From Zoroaster sp. YZ-2022 (taxonomy: Eukaryota; Echinodermata; Asteroidea; Forcipulatida; Zoroasteridae): 64,000 nt of DNA. Where the stretch lies: contig CM055816.1 in assembly GCA_029582265.1 (NCBI GenBank), positions 96,808,809-96,872,808 of the forward strand, written 5' to 3'. Position 1 is the first letter of the stretch, and each line of letters opens with the position of its first letter. This document shows positions 41,791 through 53,488 of this stretch, in pieces. Below the pieces are notes generated by a model. That model was not told where the DNA came from. It saw only the letters and a program-made list of their open reading frames with translations, and ran no database searches. Position numbers and translations under genes: made by a program.

Positions 41791-42231
41791 TTAACATAAT
41801 GACGGAATCGTTATATTTTTTCCCAATCCCGTACCGATTTCTGGCCCGAGAAATTCAGCACAGACTGTGCGCCGTCCCCGGCCCCGCACATCATGTGTAC
41901 TATACAGAGAGATCAAGTCGTGGATACGGTTGTACATTGCGACCTCGTATATTCGAATCAACAGCCTTGATCCTTCGGTCATCAAAAGCTTATGTGTTTC
42001 TTTATTTTGCCATTGGAATTCCAATGGACCAAGGATACTACGTATAGTGTAGCCAGGGTCGCGCCCAAAGATATCACGTTTAAAACCACAAGTTAAATAA
42101 CAAATCACAATTGATTGACCGAGAGGTATTTTAAAGTTTCAATTGATTTTAATTTTGCCCTACACCGACGTGTGTATAGCACTGTATACTCAGTGCTTTC
42201 CGAGTGTCTGTGTTAAAAAACGTTCACAGGC

Positions 42232-42303
42232 AACTCAGGCGAGATTCGAACCCACTAACCTCCTGCTTACTAGTGCAGACGTCTTAACCTCAGTTACATC
42301 ATC
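42232..42303 (-). pseudogene. tRNA-Thr(AGU)-like gene, copy 2
   Basis: Reverse-orientation copy of 41252-41325 with the same irregular anticodon arm; the T arm reads GGGTTCGAATCTC. It lies in the right arm of the palindrome. Confidence 0.55.
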
Positions 42304-42314
42304 TATATGTTAAT

Positions 42315-42388
42315 TGTATTACCAGGGAGAGCGCGAACGCAGTCCCTACTATCAGAAATTGTACTCCCGAGTTCCCCACATTTGGGCA
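42315..42388 (-). pseudogene. U1 snRNA 3' fragment, reverse
   Basis: Reverse complement of the piece at 41165-41232, including the Sm-type site. The 5' part of U1 is absent. Confidence 0.85.
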
Positions 42389-42390
42389 AA

Positions 42391-45300
42391 TACTCTTCAT
42401 AAAATCAGAGTTTAAATATGACATTTACCATGAATTATAGAGAATATAGACCCTTCATTGTTTCAATTGTGACCAGAGGTGACCTCTACACTGAGGCTTT
42501 GTGGGTTGGGAAACTCATTTGATATAAACAATCCAAGATGGTTTCAGGGAAATGTTAGGTCATTCAAATCCTTGGAGATAATTGGTTTTTGATAAACAAA
42601 CAACCTCCCTGGAGATTGGTTTTGATAAACCAAAACCTCCATTTAACACAACACAAGTCTGAGTCAGAGTACAAGTTGGTTTTGGTATGAGTTGACAACA
42701 TATAGCATTGAGGAAGAATATAAATAAATATACTCTAAGACTGTTTCAAAAAAAGTATTTTCAAGAGACAAATATGTTTTTCTGAACACTTCACTTCCAA
42801 AATGATAAACAATGTATTATATCATCATGGAGTAAACAAAACTGATCATAAAAATTGTGTCAATGTCATTCTTATATCTGAAACTTGATGTAGCAAGTTT
42901 ATCTCAGAAAGCTGGGTAAACAAAGTGTGGTTACACTTACAGTTACAGACAATACACTTATGATTGAGCCATGGAGGAAGGAAATACATTGAGCCCTTTT
43001 CACACGACATAGCCATTTTTAAGGAAATAATCAAAGTGATTTTTCGCCCCACATACCCAACTGATGGAAAAACAACACCCATGTGATGCCACCCCTGGGT
43101 TGGGTCAGAAAAAAGTTAGTCCCTCTGACTGGGTAATTAAAAAAATGTAATCCAGTGGCAGTCATTTGTTAGGTGCATACTACATGTAGTCTACCCTTTG
43201 ATTGTTTGATTTTAATATTACCCTTTCCCTTTGTTTTGAAACTTTTTTATATTTGTAGATCAACATGGAGTCAGATGCCCCTAAAAGCCTTCTTCCCAAG
43301 CTCCGCATCGATGATCTTAGCATCAGAGAGGATCTGCAACAGTGTGTTTTGCGGTGTTCACGTGCTGCATTCGAATACCAAAAGAAACAAAAAGACCCCA
43401 ATCCTAAGGGTGCTGATAAGTAACAAAGTGTGAGGTAACAAAGCGCTCTACTTCAAAAGGTCTCAACAATAGGGAATTTGTAAATTTTGAGCACTTTAAG
43501 GCTGCAGTTGACCAGCTTGAAGGATAGAAAAATCATTGACATAATTTGTGATAATCTCATCATGCCATGTCTTTTAAAGATGCATCGCCCAATGTTTTGC
43601 CACTTTGACCCCAAAATGCTATCTAACATTTAAATCAAAATGTTCTGGTCAAATCGGCCAAAAATTGGGTGATGCATCTTTAACTAACTCAAGTTGTCTT
43701 AGGTCAAGCAAGCCAAGTATAAAAGCAGTCATATTCACTGGTCAAATTGCAAGTAATGTTTTCTTAAAATATTACAACATGATTCCATTCTACAATTGCA
43801 ATTGCAAAAGACTTTAATTCTTTTCACAGGCCTTTTGAAACTTGTAACTTGTACTGGAACGCTTTGTTAGTACTACTTCCTACAGTATTTTTTAGGTTGT
43901 GTACCATCAGTTGGGGGGGGGGGGGCAACCAAATAATTTGGGGGTGCGGTGATTTATTATTATTAAATAAGTCTACATTACATTGCTGCTAATTGTAGAA
44001 GTTGTTGTACCGAACTACATGTGCATTTTTCAAACAGTCTGATTTTACAGGGAATGCACAAAATATGTTTTCATTGCGAAAATCAACCAAATCCTACAGT
44101 TTGTTTATTTTCAATCTCGTTTGGGGAGGAGGCGGGGCAAAGGTTCTGAGTAGGGGGAGAGCTGGTCCCCACCACCCCAACCTCATTGAACTGGTTGTGC
44201 TTCTGTTTTGTACACACAGTAAGCGGATAATCTAATACTTGGCCATGTCATGTTCGGACAAGTCAAATACCACATTATTGTAGCTTATGACTATAAACAA
44301 GTCTCTAAAACAAATTACTGCATATAAAGCTACATATAAATCAAAGATTTTTATTAAGTGTCATATCCCCTGAACTACATGACTTAATCTTTGCATTTTG
44401 TAGATCATGAATTACTAATGGTTCATTTTATGCTCAGACATGACCCCATTTTTACCCTTCCTTCCAGTCTACACTTGAAGTTGAAAATGAAAAAAAATTG
44501 TTATACAGCCAAAATATGGTTTGGTACTTGGATATGTGCCATGGTTTCTATGTACTATATGAAATCATCAAAGATCCTTTTGGAATGATCGAAGGTTTAA
44601 TGACGTCATGCTTTGTAGTTAGTGACAGGTTTAAAAAGGCTGTTTTTTCCATCTCACACTTTAATACAGTGTGATAAATCATACATCCTATTTTTGTAAC
44701 TAATATTAACTAAACCAGTCAACAAAACAAGCTATACATGTCAACACGACGTCATCTTGGATTGTAGTAAATCAAAGTTTAATATTATTTTATAATCTTT
44801 TGTGTCATGTTGTAATAGTGAAGTTTTATAATATACATGACCCTGTTTGATCTTTACTCCTGCTTCAAACAGGACGTTCAAATACGAAATAATTGAGAAG
44901 AACATAGGGTTTACGACCAAGTTTATATAGAAATCGGATATGGTTTCTGTGTATGAAGAATGACAGATGGAATTCTTGAATTGGATTATTTCAACCATTT
45001 ACATTTAGTTTGCTTTTTGCTGACAGAGTGCTCAGTGCTCAATACTCAGTGCTTCTCAAATTCATTTAGGCAGAAAATTGTCAGGTAACTGATTGCGAAA
45101 ATGTTTGAGTGTACATCCCAATGCTTTTACTTGGTAGGTGAATCCTTGCTCAACTAAATCACATCTCAGAGTATTTCAACCCAGGTATGGAAAGCACAGA
45201 GTAATTAAATGTATACGAAGCACAATATGAAACAAAGTCACATATTATGCTGCCATGTTTGTAAATAAACATAATTGTTATACGTACATGTACATGTAGT

Positions 45301-45840
45301 CATCTTTTGTACATGTATCTTGGGTCAATTATTTCAATTATTATCTGTGACAAAGTAAGCTTGGATAATAAAAGCAATATAGTAAATGTGTCAGATAACA
45401 CCAAACATTTTCCTATGTGTTATTTTGTTATGCTTTAGTTGTGTGTCCACAACATGATTTTCAATTAAGCGGACTTGTATTCAATTGGCAAGGTGACAAA
45501 TGATGAGAAACTCAATAATTCCTGAGGATTTCTTTAAAATTATAATAAGGGACCTAAATCAGCTCCATGGGACAGGGGTTCATGAACTTGAATAAAAACG
45601 AAAATATTATTTCCACCTTATAGCTCTCTTTATTATAAACCTTACTTTATTTCATTAAATCGGCATCAAATGAAAATCAATGGTTACTACATTGCAGTGG
45701 GATTTCAATAAAAAGATTAAGTCACATTACAATTTGCACGGTTTAGACAAGACAAGTACCATTAAACTCAGTAGTGCACAGATTCATTCATAAATTTACT
45801 CATTAGGTGACGTTAATAATTCCGGAGTGCCGATTGGTCA
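42391..45840. other. Spacer with one possible exon
   Basis: Mostly AT-rich, with a G run at 43914-43925. Apart from the frame at 43265-43423 I see no supportable gene. A duplicated GATGCATC-containing word occurs near 43578 and 43671. Confidence 0.4.
43265..43423 (+). CDS. Possible first coding exon or 52-aa protein
   Basis: An ATG six bases after an acceptor-like TTTATATTTGTAG opens MESDAPKSLLPKLRIDDLSI and continues REDLQQCVLRCSRAAFEYQK with a Lys-rich end, stopping at 43421. A GTAACA donor overlaps the stop, so it may instead be a first exon spliced onward. Composition is protein-like, unlike the surroundings. No homologue is recognised. Confidence 0.4.
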   Translation: MESDAPKSLLPKLRIDDLSIREDLQQCVLRCSRAAFEYQKKQKDPNPKGADK

Positions 45841-45871
45841 AACATTGCACGAAGAACCAGTCGACCGCCGA

Positions 45872-45966
45872 TCGCAAAGGTCAACCCCGCCTGGTGTGCA
45901 ATGGCCGAGCCTCGTCTTGGGAGAATCGCCTGTTTGATCACGATGTCTCCTGAGCCAGGTAAGTAT
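45872..45966 (-). pseudogene. U1 snRNA 5' fragment
   Basis: The first 95 bases or so of U1 (ATACTTACCTGGCTCAGGAG, GATCAAACAGGCGATTCTCC, GGGGTTGACCTTTGCGAT) are present on the minus strand, then the match stops. The upstream region with the octamer at 46092-46099 is conserved. Sm site and 3' stem are missing, so no stable snRNP could form. Confidence 0.9.
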
Positions 45967-46450
45967 AATTAAAAAAATAGTTGTATGGGTGGTGCCTTTC
46001 AGGAGGGTGCAAGCTAACCATGGTATGTTCATTATGAACAAGCAGTCATCCGTTTTGACCAATTCATTGCGCATGCGCTGTTAAGTCTCCTATGCAAATT
46101 AGGGAGGTCAGAGGTAATTTTTGGACACCTTGTCGAGTCCAGTTTAGTGGAGTCGATACTTAACTCGACTTGAATCAACTCGGGTCAAACACGTTGGTAT
46201 AGTCAAGCGGAGTCAAATCTAAAATCGACTTGAATCAAGGAATAGTCAAGTCAAATTGAGCCCGCCATCTTGGTCAAGTCCAGTCACCTCGAGTGATGAA
46301 TTGGACACATGAACTATAATGTTCTCTTATTTCCTTTATGCTAAAAACGTATCACTATCTGAAAAACACATCGCAACAATTAGTGGCTGAAAGGAGGGGA
46401 GGGGTCTGCTAACTTATGTATGGGAGGCACAAAAAAGGAAAGAAAAAAAC

Positions 46451-46751
46451 AGAGTTGGGTCTCACCTTATTGTCCAGGATGTGTGCCGTCTCCTATTCTC
46501 GGATGCAATCCCGTTACTGCTCCACACGGGTACTTTTGCCTGCTGCGTTTCCGCCCTGGGCTGGTTCGTCCCTCTTCAATCAACCTGGTCGCCCCAACCT
46601 CCGCCGAGCTAACCATGTTAATGCCGAGCTTAACGTGGACACCCGATCGTCATAGACGAGTCCACACACCGGGACTCCCGAACTCATGCGATCCATCCAA
46701 CCCCGGCCTCCAAAGTCACTGGATTAAAGGCGCACGCCACGACGCCCAGCC
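46451..46751 (-). ncRNA. 7SL (SRP) RNA copy E, full length
   Basis: Read on the minus strand it begins GGCTGGGCGTCGTGGCG and runs 301 nt to GTGAGACCCAACTCTG followed by a T run that can end polymerase III transcription. Alu-domain and S-domain segments are all present, including the helix-8 CAGGGCGGAAACG loop. It lies 84 bases downstream of an intact tRNA-Ser(UGA) and upstream of a U1 5' fragment on the same strand, giving the array order tRNA-Ser, 7SL, U1. Together with copy F it is the best candidate for an active SRP RNA gene here. Confidence 0.88.
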
Positions 46752-46835
46752 GCGATGTGAAATAGATTTCAATATCTTGTTCACAAAATTGGCATCCAAA
46801 TATACAAAATAGTATTAAGATTATCAACATAAACT

Positions 46836-46916
46836 CGTCGTGGACAGGATTCGAACCTGTGCGGGTATCCCCATTGGATTTCAAGTCCAACGCCTTAACC
46901 ACTCGGCCACCACGAC
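46836..46916 (-). tRNA. tRNA-Ser(UGA)
   Basis: 81 nt with a perfect cloverleaf: acceptor GTCGTGG/CCACGAC plus G, D arm GGCCGAGTGG, anticodon stem TTGGA/TCCAA with loop CTTGAAA, variable arm GGG-GATA-CCC and T arm CAGG-TTCGAAT-CCTG. It is the best-preserved UGA copy and the upstream partner of 7SL copy E. Confidence 0.9.
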
Positions 46917-47534
46917 TGTGAATGACGTGTATAAAAGTGGTTGTCTTGCACATATTGTATGTTATGTTTAGCAGGCAAAGCTGCTGTGCATTTCTTACTA
47001 TTTTTAAAGGTAATGTTAACAATTGAATACATTAACCAAAACTAAACACCCTGAAAATCCTGGTGACGCGCATACCAGTGTTTCCTAGAGGATGTGGCTT
47101 TTTGTACATCGACCTATGAAAGAAACCGGTATTATTAGTGAAACTGATATGATACACGATTCGAAAGACATAAAATAATGATCACAGCTTTACATGAAAC
47201 TTACTTGGTGTCAAGTTTATGATGGTATCGAATACCTTTATTTTTGTCTCAGGAGCAATCATTTTATTAAAAAAGGGAAATAATTCCGTAAATTAATTTC
47301 GAAGTAATAATTTTTTCTTGAAATGAAGTTTACATACTTACACAATAATATGCTCGGGACAATAAGAATAGGCGAGTTTTGAACACTGGCGTCCAAATTG
47401 CTTCTTTTATTTTGGATCATAACCGCTTATGTCATCGACATATAGAGACAACGGTAATTATGACGGCTTGGCTAAACTGTAGAAGACGAACCATGTTTCT
47501 TGATGAATGCAACCACCCGTATTTAATGCATTTG
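46917..47534. repeat. Spacer, left copy of a segmental repeat
   Basis: The stretch 46960-47240 is repeated at 48450-48700 with about the same order (AAACACCCTGAAAATCCTGG, GTTTCCTAGAGGATG, TACATGAAACTTACTTGGTG). Together with the 7SL and tRNA genes this gives a direct duplication of roughly 850 bases. No gene of its own. Confidence 0.7.
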
Positions 47535-47616
47535 GACATGGTGGCCGAGTGGTTAAGGGGTTTGATTCGAAATCCAATTGGGTATCCCCGCGCAGGTTCG
47601 AATCCTGTCCGTGACG
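47535..47616 (+). pseudogene. tRNA-Ser(CGA), slightly damaged
   Basis: 82 nt with anticodon loop TTCGAAA. There is one mismatch in the acceptor (GACATGG/CCGTGAC) and one in the anticodon stem (TTTGA/TCCAA). T arm and variable arm are intact. It may be a recent pseudogene. Its 5' flank matches those at 2061 and 41600. Confidence 0.7.
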
Positions 47617-47934
47617 TGAGAATTTTTACGACATGCGATATTTTGTTTTTCTCCCGAGTTGACAGAATTGAATTTGCGAAGCAATTAGATAACACAAAAT
47701 TAGATAAAACGTAAAGACAAGTAAATTCTGAAAGATAAACGAATCGTGATATTTTCATCCTTAGTTGATAGAACTGAATTTGCGAAGCTTTAGATAACAC
47801 AAAGACAGTGAAGACAATTAAATTCTGAAAGAGTAACAATAGCGTGGATTCAATGAGTGACTGAAAGGAGGGGGAGGGGCTGCTAGTACATGTGTGTTTT
47901 GTGGGGGGGCACAAAGAGGGAAAGGAAAAAAAGT

Positions 47935-48235
47935 AGAGTTGGGTCTCACCTTATTGTCTGGGCTGTGTGGCGTCACCTATTCTCGGATGTAATCCCGTTA
48001 CTGCTCCACACGTGGACTTCTGCCTGCTGCGTTTCCGCCCTGGGTCGGTTCGTCCCTCTTCAATCAACCTGGTCGTTCCAACCTCCGCCGAGCTAAACAT
48101 GTTAATGCCTAGCTTAACGCGGACACTCGATCGTCATAGACGAGTCGACACAACAGGACTCCACAACTCAGGGGATCCATCCAACCCCGGCTTCCAAAGT
48201 CATTGGATTACAAGCGTGCGCCACGACGCCCAGCC
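47935..48235 (-). ncRNA. 7SL (SRP) RNA copy F, full length
   Basis: 301 nt on the minus strand from GGCTGGGCGTCGTGGCGCAC through AACCGACCCAGGGCGG and GCAGCAGGCAGAAGTCCACG to GTGAGACCCAACTCTAC and a T-rich end. It differs from copy E at scattered positions but retains both domains. A decayed tRNA-Ser(UGA) lies 83 bases upstream. Whether it is transcribed cannot be told. Confidence 0.85.
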
Positions 48236-48318
48236 GCAATATGAAATAGATTTCAATATCTTGTTCACAAAATTGTCATAAAAATATTCAAAATAGAATT
48301 AAGATTATCGAAAATCAT

Positions 48319-48399
48319 CGTCGTGGACAAGATTCGAACTTTCGCGGTTATCCCCAGTGGATTTCAAGTCAAACGCCTTAACCACTCGGCCACGACGAC
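48319..48399 (-). pseudogene. tRNA-Ser(UGA) pseudogene
   Basis: The outline with anticodon loop CTTGAAA is kept, but the T arm (AAAGTTCGAATCTTG), anticodon stem and 5' acceptor (GTCGTCG) carry mismatches. It is the upstream partner of 7SL copy F. Confidence 0.8.
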
Positions 48400-48710
48400 T
48401 GTGAATGACTTTTATGAAAACGGTTGTCTTTGCACATATGTTTTGTTTAGCGGGCAAAGTTGCTGTGGATTTCTAACTATTTTTAATTGTAAAGTTAACA
48501 TTTGAATACATTTACCAAAACTAAACACCCTGAAAATCCTGGTGATGCGCATACCAATGTTTCCTAGAGGATGCTGCTTTTTGTACATCGACTCATTAAA
48601 GAAACCAGTACCACCAGGGAAACTGACTTGATTCACGATTCGAAAGACATAACATAATTATCACATCTTTACATGAAACTTACTTGGTGTCAAGTTTATG
48701 ATTGTATCAA

Positions 48711-49676
48711 ATATATATCTTGGGTACGCTGTATAGGTGGTCCCAGCTGGTTTTTCTCTGAGGTCTTGGGTATATCAGGGTGTGTTTTTTGTTTGTCTTT
48801 ATCAAATTATGCTGTGTATTAGCATATGTTACACATGTGTATTATACTGTTGGTTATTGTCAACATTTAAATGTATGTTTTAATAACTATCCCCATTGGT
48901 GGTTAGTGGTGCCAGGTCTGGGTATACAGAGTCTTGGGTACGCTGTATAGGTGGTCCCAGCTGGTTTTTCTCTGAGGTCTTGGGTATCTCAGGGTGTGTG
49001 TTTACTGTTTGTTTGTCTTTATCAAATGCTGTTTAATGACAAATCCGGTTTGCCCATAGTTTGGTATTCCGGTGGTTGATGGTGTCAACCTCTTTGAATA
49101 AAAAAGCTTGAAAGCTGTGGCCAAGTGGCATTCAAATGAATTTGTAGTTGGTGCTATTTATTGTGAGTTTGAGTATAACAACCTGTATACTGGGTGTGTT
49201 CCCAGTTATACAGAGGTCTTGGGTTTCTTTCCTAATTTAATCATACAAAATAAGCCCCATATAATAACCAATGCCCAATATATTTTTAATCTTTGTATTC
49301 GTACCTCAGTAAGTGGCCTGTGCTTTCTGTGTAGGCAGACATTTTTTAAATTCTGCATGAGAACATGACAAAGGAAATGTTTTATTGTTTTTATTTAAAT
49401 ACCAAATTTCTACTGTAAGTGTACATGCTAAATTATACCTCATATTTCTGTGTTAGTGCATGTACATAATAAATTCATATAGATTCTAGTGAAAACAAGC
49501 TAGCTCGTTGTGGCAATAAAATATAACCAGATACATGTATTGGCACACTAGGGCTGTGTCGGGTTTCAGGGTTTTGCAAAAAGTGCTCTTCTCCCCGTGG
49601 TTGCCTAATGGTGGCTCTGATAATTATGTGTATAATGGTCACCTCAAAAGAGGTATGTCAAGTATATACGGTCAAC
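48711..49676. repeat. Spacer with a 100-bp direct repeat
   Basis: TCTTGGGTACGCTGTATAGG and the next 80 bases occur at 48718 and again at 48941. No gene is seen between the array and the BEL element. Confidence 0.6.
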
Positions 49677-49681
49677 CCAAT

Positions 49682-50184
49682 TGTTGCGGTCAAAACATCC
49701 TCCAATAAATGTCCTCTCGTAGGCATAGTAGTTTGCCTGCAGTCAATAGAGGGCGCACGGCACTCGGCAAAATGGTCAGATAAGTCAGTTTGTTTTAGAC
49801 ATAGTTTATGCGCGTATCGTGACAAAACATTCTTTGATTTTGTTAAGTTTGTCAGCTCAGCAAATCGAACCATCAAAATCGTCAAAACCGTCAAACCCGT
49901 CAATCCGTCATCCCTTGGAACTGTTAGATACGCCAAATTACATCATACCGTCAAGGTGTCTTTGTCGTCATTATTAAGGACCCCAAGATCTCTTACCTAG
50001 AGATCACTTGAGACATTAGACATCATTGTTTGTGATACATCGCCACCAGCATTTATTGTTCCTATTGTCACCACTCAAGACATATTAAAGAGATTTAGAG
50101 GACAAGAAAACATTGTGTGTAGTTGATGAGTATTGATTGCTGAGTAAACGACAGTAGTTGGCAATAAGTAGCGTGGATGCTACA
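49682..50184 (+). repeat. BEL 5' LTR
   Basis: 503 bases, TGTTGCGGTC to GGATGCTACA. It includes a run of GTCAAA(A/C)CCGTCAA-type words. The sequence just after it (TTAAGTTCGATTTGAGCTCA) should hold the primer-binding site; I could not match it to a tRNA end. Confidence 0.95.
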
Positions 50185-50224
50185 TTAAGTTCGATTTGAG
50201 CTCAAGGTCAAGTGACAATTGTAC

Positions 50225-53200
50225 ATGATGGCTACCGCAGACACAAAAGACAATGTTTCTGCACATGAGGATTCAGAAACCCCACCACAACCTATGAAGG
50301 GGACGAAGACAGAACGAAGTCGACTCCGATCAAATATCACAAAGATTATGAAGAAAGTCAATTCCCTGATGTCTAATCCAGGAAATTTTGAAGAAGTTTC
50401 TTCGTTGGCGAAATCCATGGAAGATAATCTCGCCCAGCTCATGGCGGTTCAGACCGCATATCATGCAGCACTGACAAGTGAGGCTCAGAAACGTAAGTCA
50501 AAGGACTTTCAAGAAGCAGTTATTGCTGAAACGTCTGAGATGGGCGACAAAATTCAAACCTGGCTCCTTGGTGCACGGTTAGAAGTGGAAAATGATCAGA
50601 AGGAGGAAACACTCCAGTTTCCCGTTTCGGCGAACCAACCTGGGAGCCAGACGGGCCCCCAAAGTACCGTGACAAACCGCTCCACTGCTTCCAGTGCTAA
50701 ACTTCGTGCAGCCGCAGAAAGGGCAGCCCTGGAAGTCGAAGCTGCAAATGAAAAGCAACGGCAAGCTCTCGAGGAGGAAGAGTTAAAGCTACGGCAACAG
50801 CGCAGACAGTTTGAACTGCAGACAAAAATTGCCAGAGCTGCTGCTATGGAAAGGACGTATGCTGAGTTTGAGAATCTTGAAGGCCACTCAGTACAAGTGG
50901 AACACTCCACGCCAAATGTCCGGCTTAAGGACAAGTGTGAAGTGTCCAGAACACCGTCGAGAGCCAAAAAAAGTGAGGAAAGTCATCAAGTGGTCGACTT
51001 GCCGTCCCCGATTTCTCCCATCATCGACAATACAAATGTTTCAGATATCCTGACACAGATGCTCAATACTAGTCAGCAACAGCAGCAGTCATTGGTGGAC
51101 ACCTTGCAATTACCAAAGACTGAACTCATGACATTCAGCGGAGACCCCATTGAATATTGGGTGTTTATCCGCGCTTTTGAAAACATAGCTGACCGTGAAA
51201 CAGTCAGTGACGCAGCTAAGCTGGCCCGCTTGCAGCAGTATTGTACTGGTCCAGCCAAAAGACTTATCCAGTGCTGTGCAGTCAAGTCTCCAAGTGAGGG
51301 CTATGCGTTGGCCAGAAAATTGCTCAAGGACCGCTTTGGTAATGAGCACGACATCTCAGAGGCATGGATTTGCAAGATAGTCACCCGACCTGATATTCGT
51401 GACAACAAGGCCCTGCGAGACTATGCAGATGACTTGCGGAATTGTCGTGAGACTCTCGACACTATGGGAAGGCTCAGTGAACTCGATAACAGCAGAAGCC
51501 TGACGCAAATTGTTGAAAAGCTGCCTTGGGATCTTCGTAAAGGCTGGCTTAAGAGGGTTCACCGTGTTAGGACGGTTGAGAACAAACTTCCTACCATTGA
51601 TGATGTTGTAAAGTTTATCACAGTGTCAGCGGAGCAAGCCAATGATCCTGTATTTGGCAAACTGGTCAGACGAGATGACATCAGCAAGTCACGTAAGGAC
51701 GTTAAGCAACAACCTCAGTCCAGATCAAAACAGCGATCAACCTTCTCTGTACAAGCACAGCCGGCATCCTCTCCTATGGCTACTGTGAAGCATCAGGCAC
51801 CACCCGTGTCAACGTCAAATCCCAGAAATGAAAAACCTCTACAATCATGTGCGTATTGTGGACAAGCACACGGGCTATTTGGTTGTGCACCTTGGAAAGG
51901 TCTGAGGGTCTCTGATAGGCTGAGCTTCGTCCTGAGCAAGCAGTTGTGCGTGAATTGTCTTCAGTCAGGTCATCGAGCCCGTGAATGTAGAAGACAGGCA
52001 GTTTGTACTGTGCTAGGTTGTGGACTTAAACATACCAAGTTCCTACACCTGCCTCGTACTAGGATCAGTGACTCGGCTCAAGCCTACACTAATTCCAATC
52101 CAGTTGTTTTCCAGCCAGCGGATCACTCGACTCCAACTGAATCTGATCAGTCAACATCAGGCACTTCATCCCACGTGACATGTAGCGCCACCGGGGCCGG
52201 CGTCAGTAAAGTGGCCCTGCCCATCGTTCCCGTCAAGGTGCGACGACATGGAGGATCCACAGAAGGTGTGATCACTTATGCATTGCTAGACTCTGGGTCA
52301 ACGCAGAGCTTTTGCTCAGAAGCTTTGCGGGAAAAACTAGGAGTACCAGGAAAGCACGAAAGGATGAGGTTGACAACTCTTGAAAACCATGACACCCCTA
52401 CTGATACCCTTGTCGTCGCCCTTCAAGTCACCGACATGAATGGTGACAACCTTCTTGTCATGAAACACACGCTGACCAGGCCCAAGTTCCACATCAGTTC
52501 TGACTGCCTTGTAACCCAGAAAGAGTTGACCAGATGGCCACATTTGCGTGATATCCCCTTGCCTGACATCGATGTAAGAGAAGTTCATCTTCTTATTGGA
52601 CAAGACAACCCACTAGCTTTGACACCAAAGGAAGTTCGTGAAGGGGGCCCGAGGACACCCTACGCAGTAAGGACTATTCTTGGCTGGACCCTGAATGGAC
52701 CGATTGAAAATGGGCGGATGAAACATGTGGCTTCGCACTTCATAGAGACAGACAACGATCTCCAGCGCCAGGTTGAAAGGTTCTGGAAAATAGATGACAT
52801 TGGAAGTAATGAGCCTGCCATGTCCATCAGTGACCAGAAGGTAGTTTCCATGTTGGAACAGTCTCTGTGTCGGGATGAAGGTCATTACAGTATGGCCATT
52901 CCGTTCAAGATCAGACCACCCCGTCTACCAGACAACAAAGTTGTTGCGGAACACCGATTGAGTCTTCTGGGTAGGCGTCTGTCGCGAGATCATGACATGA
53001 GAGAGAAGTATGTTGCCAGCATGTCTGACCTGCTTGCTAAGGGCTATGCAGAAGAGGTACCGCAACAGGAGTTGGATAGGTCTGATGGAGCTGTGTGGTA
53101 TTTGCCACACCATCCGGTGGTGCACCCAAGAAAGCCTGGTAAAGTGCGAATTGTTTTTGATTGCTCGGCGAAGTACTGTGGTACTTCACTAAATGACAAC

Positions 53201-53488
53201 GTCTTCCAAGGCCCAGACTTGACCAACCACCTCCTGGGAGTTCTCCTTCGCTTTCGGCAAGAGGCCATTGCATTGATGGCAGATATTGAGGGGATGTTTA
53301 ACCAGGTGCGAGTGAATAAGACAGATCGTGACGTCTTGAGATTTTTGTGGTGGAACAACGGTTTCAGCGAGGATCCGAAGACATGCCGCATGACGACCCA
53401 TCTCTTTGGTGGAGTCTGGTCTCCGAGCACTGCCAACTTTGCCTTGAAACGCACAGGACGAGACAACATCGATCGATTTCGATTCTGA
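50225..53488 (+). pseudogene. BEL gag-protease-RT frame, first part
   Basis: The first ATG is at 50225 (MMATADTKDN). The N-terminal 290 residues are helical and coiled-coil-like (EAANEKQRQALEEEELKLRQ). Residues 298-420 are the DUF1759 gag-like domain (LPKTELMTFSGDPIEYW). Zinc-binding motifs follow at about 543-609 (CAYCGQAHGLFGC; CVNCLQSGHRARECR). The aspartic protease motif YALLDSGSTQSF lies near 690. The reverse transcriptase starts near 975 (VRIVFDCSAKYCG) with the first catalytic aspartate in LMADIEGMFNQV (about 1020). The frame stops at 53486-53488 before the catalytic YVDD motif, which lies in the next frame. A four-base direct repeat at the break (about 53468-53475) suggests a small duplication. 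Otherwise intact. Confidence 0.92.

Larger units (their letters stand above)
41160..42390. repeat. Large palindrome of array sequence
   Basis: The left arm (about 41165-41560) and right arm (about 41995-42390) are reverse complements: U1 3' piece, tRNA-Thr-like gene, then a spacer ending in the palindrome CCATTGGAATTCCAATGG (41523-41540 and 42010-42027). The loop of about 430 bases holds tRNA-Ser(CGA) and the spacer repeat seen at 1-219. This is probably an inverted duplication of one array segment. Confidence 0.8.
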
